A DNA stretch of 64,000 nucleotides from Kribbella voronezhensis (GTDB taxonomy: Bacteria > Actinomycetota > Actinomycetes > Propionibacteriales > Kribbellaceae): the NCBI RefSeq assembly GCF_004365175.1, contig NZ_SOCE01000001.1, forward strand, positions 5,363,004-5,427,003, in the 5' to 3' direction. Positions 33,473 through 42,449 of the stretch are shown piece after piece (the stretch's first letter is position 1; each line of letters starts with the position of its first letter). The notes under the pieces were generated by a model. It saw only the letters and a list, made by a program, of their open reading frames with translations, was not told the DNA's origin and made no database searches. Both the position numbers and the translations under genes were made by a program.

Positions 33473-33859
33473 ATGGGTGACAGGCAGGTCGTGATCGGCG
33501 TCGCGGTGCTCCGGGCCGGGCAGGTGCTCGTGGCGCGCCGTGGTGGAGCTGATGGCGGCTGGGAGTTTCCCGGCGGGAAGGTCGAGCCGGGCGAGACCGA
33601 CGAGGCCGCGGGGGAGCGGGAACTCGTCGAGGAGCTCGGTGTGCACGTGTCAGTGGGGAAGTCGTTCGGCCTGGAGGAGCCGATCGGCGACCGGTACCTG
33701 CTGCGCGTGTACTTCGCTGAGCTGGTCGCGGGCGAGCCGGTTCTGCATGAGCACGCCGAGATCCGCTGGGTCGGCCCGGCCGAGTTGGACGAGCTCGACT
33801 GGCTTGCTCCTGACCGCCCGTTCCTTCCTGTTCTCCGCGAGCAGTTGACGTCAGGCTGA
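33473..33859 (+). CDS. NUDIX hydrolase, MutT/NudG-like
   Basis: A 128-residue protein with a complete Nudix box, GGKVEPGETDEAAGERELVE followed by ELGV (38-61), matching GX5EX7REUXEEXGU, and the small single-domain size of MutT/NudG enzymes. It should hydrolyse oxidised or modified nucleoside triphosphates such as 8-oxo-dGTP or 5-methyl-dCTP, sanitising the nucleotide pool. The divergent spacer with a PafBC-like promoter suggests both genes may respond to damage. It overlaps the end of the STAND gene on the opposite strand by 9 bases. Confidence 0.88.
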   Translation: MGDRQVVIGVAVLRAGQVLVARRGGADGGWEFPGGKVEPGETDEAAGERELVEELGVHVSVGKSFGLEEPIGDRYLLRVYFAELVAGEPVLHEHAEIRWVGPAELDELDWLAPDRPFLPVLREQLTSG

Positions 33860-36220
33860 GTTGAGCAGTGCACGCAGTGGGCCCGCTGCGTGGGTGTTGT
33901 GCTGCTCGTGGATGGACAGAGCGATGCGCCACTCCCTGCGGGCCTCGGCGAGCAGGCCCTGGGCGCGGCGTACCTCACCGAGGCTCTGGCGGATGTCTGC
34001 CTCGCACAACCAGTCGCCGTACTGGCCGGCGATCGCGAGGCCCTCGCTCTGGTACTCGACTGCCTCTTCGTAGCGACCTTGCGCGAGGCAGAGCCGGCCC
34101 AGCTCATTGAGTGCCTCTGCCTGCGAGATCGCGGCACCTGCTGCGCGGTACAGCTCGAGGCTCTCCCGGAGCGCTTCGGCGGCGACGTCGTACTGGCCGG
34201 CCTCGCGGTAGGCGACACCGATGTTCTGCGCGACCATGCCGCGGAACCGCTCCTGGCCGGGGTCGACCAGGAGTTCCAGCGCTTCGTTGAACAGTCGCCG
34301 GGCGTCCTCGGCGGCGTCGGTCTTCAGGTAGAGCATGCCGAGTGCCAGACAGGCCCAGGCGGCCCGCGGCGGAATCCCCAGTCGCAGGCCGATCTCGCGC
34401 GCGCGTTCGGCGTACGGGATGCCGGCGGCGATCCGGCCGGTGCGTTCGAGGACGTGACTGAGACTGCTCAGGCAGAGGGCCTGCAGGTTGCCGTCGCCGG
34501 ATGCCTCCGCCGCGACGATGGCGCGGCGCAAGGGGTCAACGGCTTGTTCGTAGTTGCCCAGCTCGGCGTGGGCGGCGCCGAGGTCGTGCAGCACGAGTCC
34601 CTCGGCGATTCGGTCGTCGCCTTCGGTGGCGAGTCGTAGTACCGCCTCGTTGGCTTGGAGCCATTCGAGCCAGGCGCGGCGAAGGGCGTAGTACGCGTTC
34701 AGGCCCACAGCGAGCTGTACTGCGTGCTCCGGGTGGTCGACGACGGCCTGCTGCAAGGTCGGCGTGAGGTTGGACCGCTGTACGTCGAGCCAGAGCAGCA
34801 CGTCGTCCTGGCTGGTCAGATCGTCGGCACCTTCGAGCCACTCAGGCTGGAGCCAGCCTTCGCGAGTGACGCCGTGCCCGATGTACTCGCTGGCCTTCCA
34901 GACCACAGCGGAGAGCCGCTTGATCCACCGGGTCTTCGCCTCGGCTCTGTCCTCCTCGGTCAGCATCTGCTCGGCCAGCTCGCGAGCAGCTACTCGGACC
35001 AGGTCGTGCAGTCGGTAGCGCCCGGGACCTGGCGTGTTCAGCAGGTGCACGTCGACAAGCCGCTCCAGTACGACGACAGCCTCTGGCTCGGGGCTATTGG
35101 AAAGTGCGGCTGCCAGTGCCGAGGTCAGGTCCACACAGTCGGACAGACCGAGCAGCGCGAACATCGTCACCGCTTGTACGTCGACAGGATCGTCGCTGCC
35201 GGCCAACTGCTCGATGGACAGCACCAGAGTGGCCCGTACGCCGGAGTCGTCGAGCTGCAACTCGTCCAGCCTGCGACGCCCGTCCGCGAGTCGCTCGGCC
35301 AGATGGGCGACCGGCCAGTTCGGGCGGGAGGCCAGCCGGGCACCGGCCATCCGGATCGCCAGCGGAAGGCCGCCACACTGCCGCACCACCTCGGCGCACT
35401 CCGCCTCCGGTGCGTCCGGGCGCTCCGAGATGCGCCGGAGCATCGCCACCGCCTCGTCCAGCGGTGGCTCGCCCAGGTGGAACTGGCGGCCGCCGAGTCC
35501 GGCCAGGCTGCGCCGGCTCGTCACGATCACGGCGCAACCACCCATACCCGGCAGCAGGTGGCGGACCTGCTCCTGGTCGGAGGCGTTGTCGAGCAGCAGG
35601 ACCAGCCGGCGCCCCGCGAGCGCAGTACGGAGTCTTCCCGTCGCGACGGTGAGGTCTGCGCTCGGTGTCTCGCCGAGGTCCTCCAGCAGGTAGGTCAGGG
35701 CGTCCAGTGGGTCCAGTGGCGGCCCGATGCCGAAGCCACGGAGGTCCAGATACAGCTGGCCGTCCTTGTAATGGTCGGCGAGCTGGTGAGCGGCATGGAT
35801 GGCCAGCGAGGTCTTGCCGATGCCGCCCATGCCGGTGATGGCGACCACGTGCACACCGCTGCCGCTGGTCAGGTACTCCGCCAGGGCGGAGAGCTCCTGG
35901 ACCCGGCCGGTGAAGTCACCGCTGACGAAGGGCAGTTGCCGGGGAGAGGCGGCCGCAGGGGGAGTGGACTGGTTGCTGTGCGCGGCGGCGGTCTTGCCCC
36001 GGCGGGAGGCCGCGGAGATCAGTGCGGCGCGCTGGTCGGGGTCGAGGCCGAGCGCGTCGGCCAGGGCGTCGACGGTGGCCGGCTGGGGATAGCGCCGCGT
36101 GCCGCGCTCGAGGGTACTGATCGCCTGGACGCTGAGCTTGGCCGCGGCCGCGAGCTCGTCCTGTGTGAAACCAGCCGCCGTGCGATGCCGACGGAGCAGG
36201 GCAGCGAACTGGGATTCCAC
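33851..36220 (-). CDS. STAND regulator: XRE HTH - NB-ARC - TPR (copy 1)
   Basis: A 789-residue protein beginning at GTG 36220 behind GAGGGG. It has an XRE-type HTH (5-60, FTQDELAAAAKLSVQAISTLE), an NB-ARC ATPase with P-loop GMGGIGKTS (130-138) and Walker B LVLLLDNA (206-213), a winged-helix part and C-terminal TPR repeats (about 540-789). STAND proteins of this build act as ATP-dependent switches; in Streptomyces relatives (AfsR/SARP-like) they tune secondary metabolism or development. It is divergent from the small LuxR-type gene and is a clear relative of the copy at 37631, with which it brackets mshB. Confidence 0.88.
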   Translation of the reverse strand: MESQFAALLRRHRTAAGFTQDELAAAAKLSVQAISTLERGTRRYPQPATVDALADALGLDPDQRAALISAASRRGKTAAAHSNQSTPPAAASPRQLPFVSGDFTGRVQELSALAEYLTSGSGVHVVAITGMGGIGKTSLAIHAAHQLADHYKDGQLYLDLRGFGIGPPLDPLDALTYLLEDLGETPSADLTVATGRLRTALAGRRLVLLLDNASDQEQVRHLLPGMGGCAVIVTSRRSLAGLGGRQFHLGEPPLDEAVAMLRRISERPDAPEAECAEVVRQCGGLPLAIRMAGARLASRPNWPVAHLAERLADGRRRLDELQLDDSGVRATLVLSIEQLAGSDDPVDVQAVTMFALLGLSDCVDLTSALAAALSNSPEPEAVVVLERLVDVHLLNTPGPGRYRLHDLVRVAARELAEQMLTEEDRAEAKTRWIKRLSAVVWKASEYIGHGVTREGWLQPEWLEGADDLTSQDDVLLWLDVQRSNLTPTLQQAVVDHPEHAVQLAVGLNAYYALRRAWLEWLQANEAVLRLATEGDDRIAEGLVLHDLGAAHAELGNYEQAVDPLRRAIVAAEASGDGNLQALCLSSLSHVLERTGRIAAGIPYAERAREIGLRLGIPPRAAWACLALGMLYLKTDAAEDARRLFNEALELLVDPGQERFRGMVAQNIGVAYREAGQYDVAAEALRESLELYRAAGAAISQAEALNELGRLCLAQGRYEEAVEYQSEGLAIAGQYGDWLCEADIRQSLGEVRRAQGLLAEARREWRIALSIHEQHNTHAAGPLRALLNSA

Positions 36221-36246
36221 CCGTACATCCCCTCGGTCGGCGCTTT

Positions 36247-36268
36247 TGTATGGGTGAACTGTATGGGT
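36247..36268 (-). repeat. Direct repeats before STAND copy 1
   Basis: TGTATGGGT occurs at 36247-36255 and 36260-36268, 13 bases apart, in the divergent spacer between the STAND gene and the small LuxR-type gene. Such direct repeats are typical binding sites for AfsR/SARP-type regulators. Only the first repeat overlaps the region expected for the promoter. Confidence 0.5.
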
Positions 36269-36337
36269 TGTACCTGGTGAGCCGGTCTGGACCAATCGAG
36301 AATTGAGCCTGCTGGACAAACTGGGGAGGAGATGGGG

Positions 36338-36634
36338 ATGTCGGTTTACCAGGCTGTTCCTGCGGTGCGGATCGAGGACTTCGCACCGGAGGTCGTCTGC
36401 GAGGTCTATGAGCTGGGGTCGCGCCGCCGGTCCGCGGCTGCCGCGAGCGAACTGTCCAACCGTCAGGTGCTGATCGGCCGGCTGATGGCCACCGGCGCCA
36501 AGGACGCCGCGATCGCGCGGCAACTGGGGCTTTCCCTGCGCACCGTGCGGTCGGAGATCAGTGCGCTGATCGCCGGGCTCGGCGCCCGGTCGAGGTTCCA
36601 GGCAGGCTGTCTGCTGGTCCGCCGCTTCGGCTGA
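36338..36634 (+). CDS. Stand-alone LuxR-type HTH protein
   Basis: A 98-residue protein consisting of a short N-terminal segment and a LuxR/GerE HTH (LSNRQVLIGRLMATGAKDAA, then IARQLGLSLRTVRSEISALI and ARSRFQAG). There is no receiver or ATPase domain, so it probably works with a partner or as a dominant modulator. ATG 36338 is chosen over ATG 36332 because GGGGAGGAG abuts the latter and is 6 bases from the former. It is divergent from STAND copy 1 and may be its co-regulator or target. Confidence 0.8.
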   Translation: MSVYQAVPAVRIEDFAPEVVCEVYELGSRRRSAAAASELSNRQVLIGRLMATGAKDAAIARQLGLSLRTVRSEISALIAGLGARSRFQAGCLLVRRFG

Positions 36635-36672
36635 GATCCAGCAGCCGGCGGGGTCGCCGCGGTCGCCGGGAA

Positions 36673-36695
36673 CTGTCTGCGCAGCGACGTAGGCT
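36673..36695 (+). promoter_or_regulatory. PafBC-like promoter of mshB
   Basis: CTGTCTGCG (36673-36681), exactly 8 bases, TAGGCT (36690-36695), 6 bases, ATG 36702. This is the weakest of the four copies in its upstream box but keeps the spacing and has a good -10. Confidence 0.45.
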
Positions 36696-36701
36696 GGCGG
36701 C

Positions 36702-37610
36702 ATGAGCGAGCTTCCAGACCGCCGGCTGCTGCTGGTGCATGCCCATCCCGACGACGAGACGATCAACAACGGCGTCACCATGGCCCGGTATGTGGCCGAA
36801 GGCGCCCACGTCACTCTGGTCACCTGCACTCTCGGCGAGGAAGGCGAGGTGCTGGTTCCCGAGCTCGAGCACCTGGCCGCCGACCGGACCGACCAACTCG
36901 GCCGGCACCGGATCGGTGAGCTGGCCGCCGCGATGGACGAGCTCGGCGTGACCGACCACCGGTTCCTCGGCGGCCCGGGGAAGTACCGCGACACCGGGAT
37001 GATCTACGACGACGAGGGCAACGCGGCCGTCCCGCCGCAGACCCGGCCGGAGAGCTTCTGGCAGGCCGACCTGGTCGCGGCGGCGAACGACCTGGTCCCG
37101 ATCATCCGCGAGATCCGTCCGCAGGTCCTGGTCACCTACGACGAGTTCGGCAACTACGGGCACCCCGACCACATCAAGGCCCACCGCGTCGCCACCTATG
37201 CGGCCGCGCTCGCCGCCGCCCGGTCGTACCGCGAAGACCTGGGCGAGCCCTGGGACGTCGCGAAGATCTACTGGATGGCGATGTCCGAGAACAGCTTCCG
37301 CGACAGCCTGCGCAGACTCCGCGACGCCGGTGACACCACCACGTTCGAGGGCATGGACCCCGACGCGGAGTACAAGATGATCACCCCCGACCGGTTGATC
37401 GACTGTGTGATCGAGGGCGAGGCGTACGTCGATCGCAAGATGAACGCGATGAAGGCGCACGCCACCCAGATCACCGTCGACGGCCCGTTCTTCGCCCTGT
37501 CCAACAACAACGGCCACCAGATCTGGGCCAGCGAGCACTACCGCCTCGTCAAGGGCACAGCGGCACCAGGCCCGGACGGCCAGGAACACGACCTGTTCGC
37601 CGGCCTCTGA
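36702..37610 (+). CDS. mshB: N-acetyl-1-D-myo-inosityl-glucosaminide deacetylase (mycothiol synthesis)
   Basis: A 302-residue PIG-L-family zinc deacetylase. The zinc ligands and catalytic base lie in HAHPDDE (13-19: His15, Asp17, Asp18) and in GHPDHIKAH (153-161). The N-terminus RRLLLVHAHPDDETINNGVT and TCTLGEEGEV match MshB, the second committed enzyme of mycothiol synthesis, rather than the conjugate amidase Mca. Mycothiol is the main thiol of actinobacteria, protecting against oxidants and electrophiles, which fits a stress promoter. The start follows a TAGGCT box by 6 bases. It stands between two STAND regulators. Confidence 0.9.
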   Translation: MSELPDRRLLLVHAHPDDETINNGVTMARYVAEGAHVTLVTCTLGEEGEVLVPELEHLAADRTDQLGRHRIGELAAAMDELGVTDHRFLGGPGKYRDTGMIYDDEGNAAVPPQTRPESFWQADLVAAANDLVPIIREIRPQVLVTYDEFGNYGHPDHIKAHRVATYAAALAAARSYREDLGEPWDVAKIYWMAMSENSFRDSLRRLRDAGDTTTFEGMDPDAEYKMITPDRLIDCVIEGEAYVDRKMNAMKAHATQITVDGPFFALSNNNGHQIWASEHYRLVKGTAAPGPDGQEHDLFAGL

Positions 37611-37630
37611 ACGACCTCGCGGCCGCGACG

Positions 37631-40009
37631 ATGCCGACCGTTGCCGAGCTGCTGCGCCACTGGCGGACCGAGGCCGGACTGACCCAGGAGGCACTGGCCG
37701 ACCGGTCCGGTCTCAGCGTCGAGGGCATCCGTGCGCTCGAGGGCGGCCGGCGGCTGCGCCCGAGGCCGACGACGATCGAGCAGTTGTCGGCCGCGCTGGA
37801 GCTGCCCGAGCACGACGTTCTGCGACTCGAAGAGCTCGCCGGGCGGCCGGCGACGGCACCGGTGGATCACCTGCCGGCCGGCATCGGCGACTTCACCGGC
37901 CGCTCGGAGGAGATCGGTGACCTGCTGCGGATCTTGTCCGGTACGGCGGGCCCGTCGGCGGGCGTGGTCCTGGTCTCGGTGGCCGGCATGGGCGGCGTCG
38001 GCAAGACCGCCCTCGCCGTACACACCGCCCGCCGGCTCGCCGCCGAGTTCCCGGACGGACAGTTGTATGTCGGCATGGGCGGCCACGCCGGTGGTGAGCC
38101 GCTCGATCCGCTCGTAGCGCTCGGCCGGCTGCTGCGTGATCTCGGCATCCCCGACGAGGAGATCCCGGACAACGTCGACATCGCGGCCGCTCGCTATCGC
38201 TCGGCGCTCGCGGGCCGGCGGGTGCTGGTGCTGATCGACGACGCGGTGAGCAGCAGCCAGGTCCGGCCGCTGATTCCCGGGACGGCCGGCTCGGCGGTCC
38301 TGATCACCACCCGGCGCCAGCTGATCGACCTCGCCGGCATCCGGCAGCTGAAGCTCGACGTGCTGACCTCTGAGGACGCGGTCCGGTTGCTCGCCGCCGT
38401 GGTCGGTGACGGCCGCGTCGAGCAGGAGCCACAAGCCGCTCGTGCCGTCACCGAGCTGTGTGGCCGGCTGCCGCTCGCCCTGCGGATCGCGGGCAGCTAT
38501 CTGGCCGGGCGTCCGGGCCGGCGAGTCGAGGAGCTGGCGCGGGAGCTCGATGACGAAGAGGCCCGGCTGGCCGTGCTGTCCACCGATGACAAGGGTGTCC
38601 GGGCCAGCCTCAAACTCTCGATCGACGCCCTGGCAGCAGATCACCGGTCGATGGCTCAGACGGCGGCGCGGGCATTGCCGGTGATTTCAATCCTCCCCGG
38701 CACCGAGTTCTCGCTGCGGTTCGCGGCCGCCGCGCTGGGCATCGGAATGCGTGCGGCGGAGGACGCGATCGAGCACTTGGTCGATGTCCACCTGCTGGAG
38801 ACGCCTGCGCTGCACCGCTACCGGCTGCACGATCTGGTCAGGTCCGTCGGCCGGGAGCTGGCCGACGCCGAGCTGGGCGAGTCCGGCGTACAGGCTGTTC
38901 AGGAGCGGGTGCTCGCGGAGTATCTCGCGCTGCTCTGGCGGATCGACGAGCTGTCCGAGCCGGGCGAGCTGACCCAGAACTGGCGTGCACCGGAGTGGTC
39001 GGAGCAGGCCAAGGATATCGCCGAGGCGGAACAGGCGATCGAGCTGGTCGATGCCGACCGGGCGACCCTGGTGAGCGCGGTCCGGGTCGCCGAGAGCGGC
39101 CCGCCGGCCGAGCGGCTGGCGGTGGTGCGGATCGCGGCGGGGATGAATGCGTTCGGGTTGGTGCGGCGGCGCTGGGTCGAGTGGCGCGACATCGGCGAGG
39201 CAGCGATCCGGGTGCTCGCCGGGGTGGACGACGACGTGGCCGCCGCGATGATCCATTTCGACCTGGGCCTCGTCTACGGCGAACTCCAGGAGCATGCCGC
39301 CGCCGCGGAGCACCTCGGCCGGGCAGCGCCGATGGCGGCCGCGCTCGGCGACCGCGACTTCGAACGGTCCTGCCTGCTGAATCTCGCCCATGCGCTGGAG
39401 CGCGCCGGCGAGCTGTCCGAGGCCAAGGCGGTCATCGCGCGGCTGATCTCCACCCGGCCCGAGCCGCGCGCGGAGTCGTGGGCCGAGCTCGTGCTCGGGA
39501 TGATCGCCGGCAAGGAGCACGACCACGCCGCGCAGATGGCCGCCTTCGAGCGATCGGTCGCACTGTTCCGGCAGGACGATCCGCCGGCGCGTCAGCTGGC
39601 CATGCGATACCGCGTGATCGGTGAATCACTCGAGGAGACCGGCCGGTACGCCGAGGCCGAGACCTTGTACCGGGATTCTCTCGCCGCTTACCGCGAGGAG
39701 AAGCTGGAGCTGATGCTCGCGGAGATCCTCGGCCATCTCGGCCGGCTGCTGGTCACGGTCGAGCGGTTCGACGAAGCCGCCGAGCTGTACGCGGAGTCGC
39801 TCCAGCTCGCGATCACGCACGAGTTGTGGGACTCCGAAGCCGCCGCCCGGGTCGGTCTCGGCCGCTGGCACCAGGCGGCGGGCAGACCAGGCCAGGCGGT
39901 GGCCGAGTGGCAGCAGGCGCTGGCGATCTACCGCCGCTACGGGTCGGCCCGAGCAGACGAAGTACAGGCCCTGCTGGAGGACAGTGACAGGTCACACACG
40001 CCGCGTTGA
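37631..40009 (+). CDS. STAND regulator: XRE HTH - NB-ARC - TPR (copy 2)
   Basis: A 792-residue protein with the same plan as the gene at 33851: XRE HTH (5-60, LTQEALADRSGLSVEGIRALE), NB-ARC P-loop GMGGVGKTA (119-127), Walker B VLVLIDDAV and C-terminal TPR-like repeats (about 500-780). It starts at ATG 37631, 20 bases after mshB, with no ribosome site, so it is probably read through from mshB. Shared stretches with copy 1 include DGQLY, LAGRRxLVL(L/I)DDA/DNA, CGxLPLAxRxAG and LVDVHLLxTP, showing an old duplication or two family members. It may regulate thiol or stress genes; this is inference. Confidence 0.88.
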   Translation: MPTVAELLRHWRTEAGLTQEALADRSGLSVEGIRALEGGRRLRPRPTTIEQLSAALELPEHDVLRLEELAGRPATAPVDHLPAGIGDFTGRSEEIGDLLRILSGTAGPSAGVVLVSVAGMGGVGKTALAVHTARRLAAEFPDGQLYVGMGGHAGGEPLDPLVALGRLLRDLGIPDEEIPDNVDIAAARYRSALAGRRVLVLIDDAVSSSQVRPLIPGTAGSAVLITTRRQLIDLAGIRQLKLDVLTSEDAVRLLAAVVGDGRVEQEPQAARAVTELCGRLPLALRIAGSYLAGRPGRRVEELARELDDEEARLAVLSTDDKGVRASLKLSIDALAADHRSMAQTAARALPVISILPGTEFSLRFAAAALGIGMRAAEDAIEHLVDVHLLETPALHRYRLHDLVRSVGRELADAELGESGVQAVQERVLAEYLALLWRIDELSEPGELTQNWRAPEWSEQAKDIAEAEQAIELVDADRATLVSAVRVAESGPPAERLAVVRIAAGMNAFGLVRRRWVEWRDIGEAAIRVLAGVDDDVAAAMIHFDLGLVYGELQEHAAAAEHLGRAAPMAAALGDRDFERSCLLNLAHALERAGELSEAKAVIARLISTRPEPRAESWAELVLGMIAGKEHDHAAQMAAFERSVALFRQDDPPARQLAMRYRVIGESLEETGRYAEAETLYRDSLAAYREEKLELMLAEILGHLGRLLVTVERFDEAAELYAESLQLAITHELWDSEAAARVGLGRWHQAAGRPGQAVAEWQQALAIYRRYGSARADEVQALLEDSDRSHTPR

Positions 40010-40031
40010 GCCGTCAACCAATCGCGCGGCT

Positions 40032-40037
40032 TAGGCT
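40032..40037 (+). promoter_or_regulatory. -10 box of the flavin reductase gene
   Basis: TAGGCT, then 6 bases to GTG 40044; this favours the second of two tandem GTG codons (40041, 40044). Confidence 0.45.
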
Positions 40038-40043
40038 GCTGTG

Positions 40044-40559
40044 GTGACTTCGGATCCCAGTGGCAGCATCGCGCCTGGGGACTTCCGTACGGCGTTGGGC
40101 CGGTTCGCCTCGGGCATCACGATCATGAGCACCCTGCAGGGTGGGGTCGCGCACGCGATGACCGCGAACGCCTTCACCTCGGTGTCGCTCGATCCGCCGC
40201 TGGTGCTGGTCTGCGTCGACAAGGGTGTCCGGATGCACGACGCAGTACTGGAGTGCGGTTTCTGGGCCGTCTCGGTGCTCGGCTCCAGTCAGGAGGCGAT
40301 CGCGGAGCGGTTCGCCAAGTCGGGGCGGGATCTGCTCACTCAGTTCGACGGCATCGGTACGGCGCCCGGACCGAAGACGGGATGCCCGGTGATCGGGGGA
40401 GCGCTCTCCTGGCTGGAGTGCCGGACCTGGGCGACCTACGACGGCGGCGACCACACGATCGTGGTCGGCGAGGTGCTGAGCCTCGGGGCGGAGGGGGTCG
40501 TTGACCCTGCGGCACTGATCTACTACGCGGGGCACTACCGGGAACTACGGGGCAACTGA
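40044..40559 (+). CDS. Flavin reductase-domain protein
   Basis: A 171-residue FMN-binding split-barrel protein: DFRTALGRFASGITIMSTLQ near the start, AMTANAFTSVSLDPPLVLVC, the Ser-Leu-Asp-Pro-Pro motif that contacts flavin, and a C-terminal His-Tyr-Arg (GHYRELRG). Members reduce flavin with NAD(P)H to supply a monooxygenase, or act alone as FMN reductases. No monooxygenase is adjacent, so its partner is elsewhere. Start GTG 40044 rests on the leaderless -10 box; GTG 40041 would add one residue. Confidence 0.88.
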   Translation: MTSDPSGSIAPGDFRTALGRFASGITIMSTLQGGVAHAMTANAFTSVSLDPPLVLVCVDKGVRMHDAVLECGFWAVSVLGSSQEAIAERFAKSGRDLLTQFDGIGTAPGPKTGCPVIGGALSWLECRTWATYDGGDHTIVVGEVLSLGAEGVVDPAALIYYAGHYRELRGN

Positions 40560-40575
40560 GGCTGCCCTGATCCCG

Positions 40576-40581
40576 TAGAAT
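40576..40581 (+). promoter_or_regulatory. -10 box of the VanW gene
   Basis: TAGAAT with a leader of about 60 bases to the GTG at 40647, which has an AGGAGGA site (40631-40637). Unlike most promoters here it is leadered. Confidence 0.45.
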
Positions 40582-40646
40582 GCCGGTTCTGCCATTCGAC
40601 AGGTAGTGGCGTCTGTCTGGTTGTTCGAGCAGGAGGACTCTGTCCG

Positions 40647-42395
40647 GTGGGGAGAAAACAGCTCGCGGGGATCATCGCCGCGGCCGGATTCGGGGTGCTC
40701 GCGATCGCCTACGGCGCCGCGTACGCATTCACCGGTGACAAGACTCCCGGGGACACGACCGTCCTCGGCATCCCGCTCGGCGGCCTGTCCGAGGCGGCGG
40801 CCAAGGCGAAGCTGGAAGCCGGGATCAAGGACCGGCTGAGCGTGCCGATCAAGGTCAAGGCCGGCGACTCGACGTACCAGGTCAAGCCGGCCGACGCCGG
40901 GCTCACCTTCGACGTGGACGCGACCGTCGAAGCGGCCGGGGCCGGCCGCAGCCTCAACCCGGCGCGGATGTGGCAGGTGCTGACCGGTGGCGACGCGGTC
41001 GCGCCGGTGATCGATCGCGACGAGGCCAAGCTCAAGGCCGCGGTCGACAAGCTGGCCCAGCAGGTGAACCGGCCGGCCACCGAAGGCACCATCACCTTCA
41101 CCGACGCCAAGCCGGTGCAGCACGCGCCCGCCGACGGCCTGCAGCTGGACAACGACAAGGCGGCCGGCACCCTGGTGTCGGGTTTCCCGTCCGACGGCAA
41201 TCCGCGCGACCTGCCGGTCGACGTGAGCAAGCCCTCGGCCGGCACGGACGCGATCGACAAGGCCATGAAGGAGTACGCCGAGCCCGCGATGTCCGGGCCG
41301 ATCCGGCTCACCGTCGGGGACAAGGGCGTCGACCTCAAGCCGAGCGAGTTCGCTCCCGCGCTGAAGCTGGTCGCCAAGGACGGCGACTTCACCCCGAGCC
41401 TGGACGCGGCCAAGCTGGAGCCGTTGTTCAAGGAGCGGTTCAAGCAGCTCGAGTCGCTGCCGAAGGACGCCCGGGTGGAGATCGTGGGCGGCAAGCCGCA
41501 GGTGATCCCGGCTGTCGACGGCATGGTGGTCGCCCGCGACAAGGTGGTGCCCGCGATCCTGTCGATCCTGCCCAAGACCGGCAGCGAGCGGAAGGCGTCG
41601 GTGGGGCTGGCCAAGTCCAAGGCGAAGATCACCACCGAGGCGGCGCAGGCACTCGGGATCAAGGAAGTGATGGGTCAGTTCACCACCCACTTCCCGCACG
41701 CCACCTACCGCAACGTGAACATCGGTACGGCGGCCCGCCGGATCAACGGCACGCTGCTGAAGCCGAACGAGATGTTCAGCCTGAACAAGATCGTCGGCGA
41801 GCGCACCAAGGAGAACGGCTTCACCGAGGGCAACATCATCAACGGCGGCAAGTTCGTCCTCGACCTCGGCGGTGGCGTCTCGCAGTCGGCCACCACCACC
41901 TTCAACGCGGCCTTCTTCGCCGGCCTGAAGGATGTCGAGCACAAGGCGCACAGCGTCTACATCAGCCGCTACCCGGTCGGCCGCGAGGCCACCGTCGCCT
42001 GGGGTTCGGTCGATCTGAAGTTCCTGAACGACTCCGGTCACGGCATCCTGGTGCAGACCATCTTCACGCCGTCCACGCCCGGCAACCAGGGCACGCTGAC
42101 GGTGAAGATCTGGGGCACCAAGGTCTGGGACATCACCGCGGGCGCCTCGGCGAAGTCGAACTTCCGCTCGCCCTCGGTGGTCTACAACACCGCGCCCGAC
42201 TGCCGGACGCAGGCGCCGACCGGCGGCTTCGACATCACCATCTACCGGTACTTCGCGAAGAACGGCCAGCGGGTCAAGACGGAGTCCTTCACCACGAAGT
42301 ACAACGCCGCCGACGACATCCGCTGCGGCGCGAAGCCGGGCACCACCCCGCCGTCGACCCCGGGCAAACCAGGTACACCCCGCCCGCCGACCTGA
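40647..42395 (+). CDS. VanW-family peptidoglycan-binding protein
   Basis: A 582-residue protein: N-terminal membrane helix (about 6-28), two PG-binding-4-like modules (about 35-330, with repeated Asp/Lys-rich strands), and a VanW domain (345-480) with MGQFTTHFPHATYRNVNIGT, PNEMFSLNKIVGERTKENGF and LGGGVSQSATTTFNAAFFAG. A Pro-rich tail ends the protein. Such proteins sit outside the membrane and interact with peptidoglycan or with sortase-independent envelope proteins; VanW itself is of unknown function. The GTG start at 40647 has a strong ribosome site. Confidence 0.85.
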   Translation: MGRKQLAGIIAAAGFGVLAIAYGAAYAFTGDKTPGDTTVLGIPLGGLSEAAAKAKLEAGIKDRLSVPIKVKAGDSTYQVKPADAGLTFDVDATVEAAGAGRSLNPARMWQVLTGGDAVAPVIDRDEAKLKAAVDKLAQQVNRPATEGTITFTDAKPVQHAPADGLQLDNDKAAGTLVSGFPSDGNPRDLPVDVSKPSAGTDAIDKAMKEYAEPAMSGPIRLTVGDKGVDLKPSEFAPALKLVAKDGDFTPSLDAAKLEPLFKERFKQLESLPKDARVEIVGGKPQVIPAVDGMVVARDKVVPAILSILPKTGSERKASVGLAKSKAKITTEAAQALGIKEVMGQFTTHFPHATYRNVNIGTAARRINGTLLKPNEMFSLNKIVGERTKENGFTEGNIINGGKFVLDLGGGVSQSATTTFNAAFFAGLKDVEHKAHSVYISRYPVGREATVAWGSVDLKFLNDSGHGILVQTIFTPSTPGNQGTLTVKIWGTKVWDITAGASAKSNFRSPSVVYNTAPDCRTQAPTGGFDITIYRYFAKNGQRVKTESFTTKYNAADDIRCGAKPGTTPPSTPGKPGTPRPPT

Positions 42396-42419
42396 CCTTC
42401 CGCCGACCTGACGCCGCCG

Positions 42420-42440
42420 CGGGCCTGGCTTGCAGGCCCG
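42420..42440. terminator. Convergent stem-loop after the VanW gene
   Basis: CGGGCCTG (42420-42427) pairs with CAGGCCCG (42433-42440) around GCTTG between the convergent VanW and MazF-like genes. No U-tract. Confidence 0.6.
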
Positions 42441-42449
42441 TCGTCCGGC

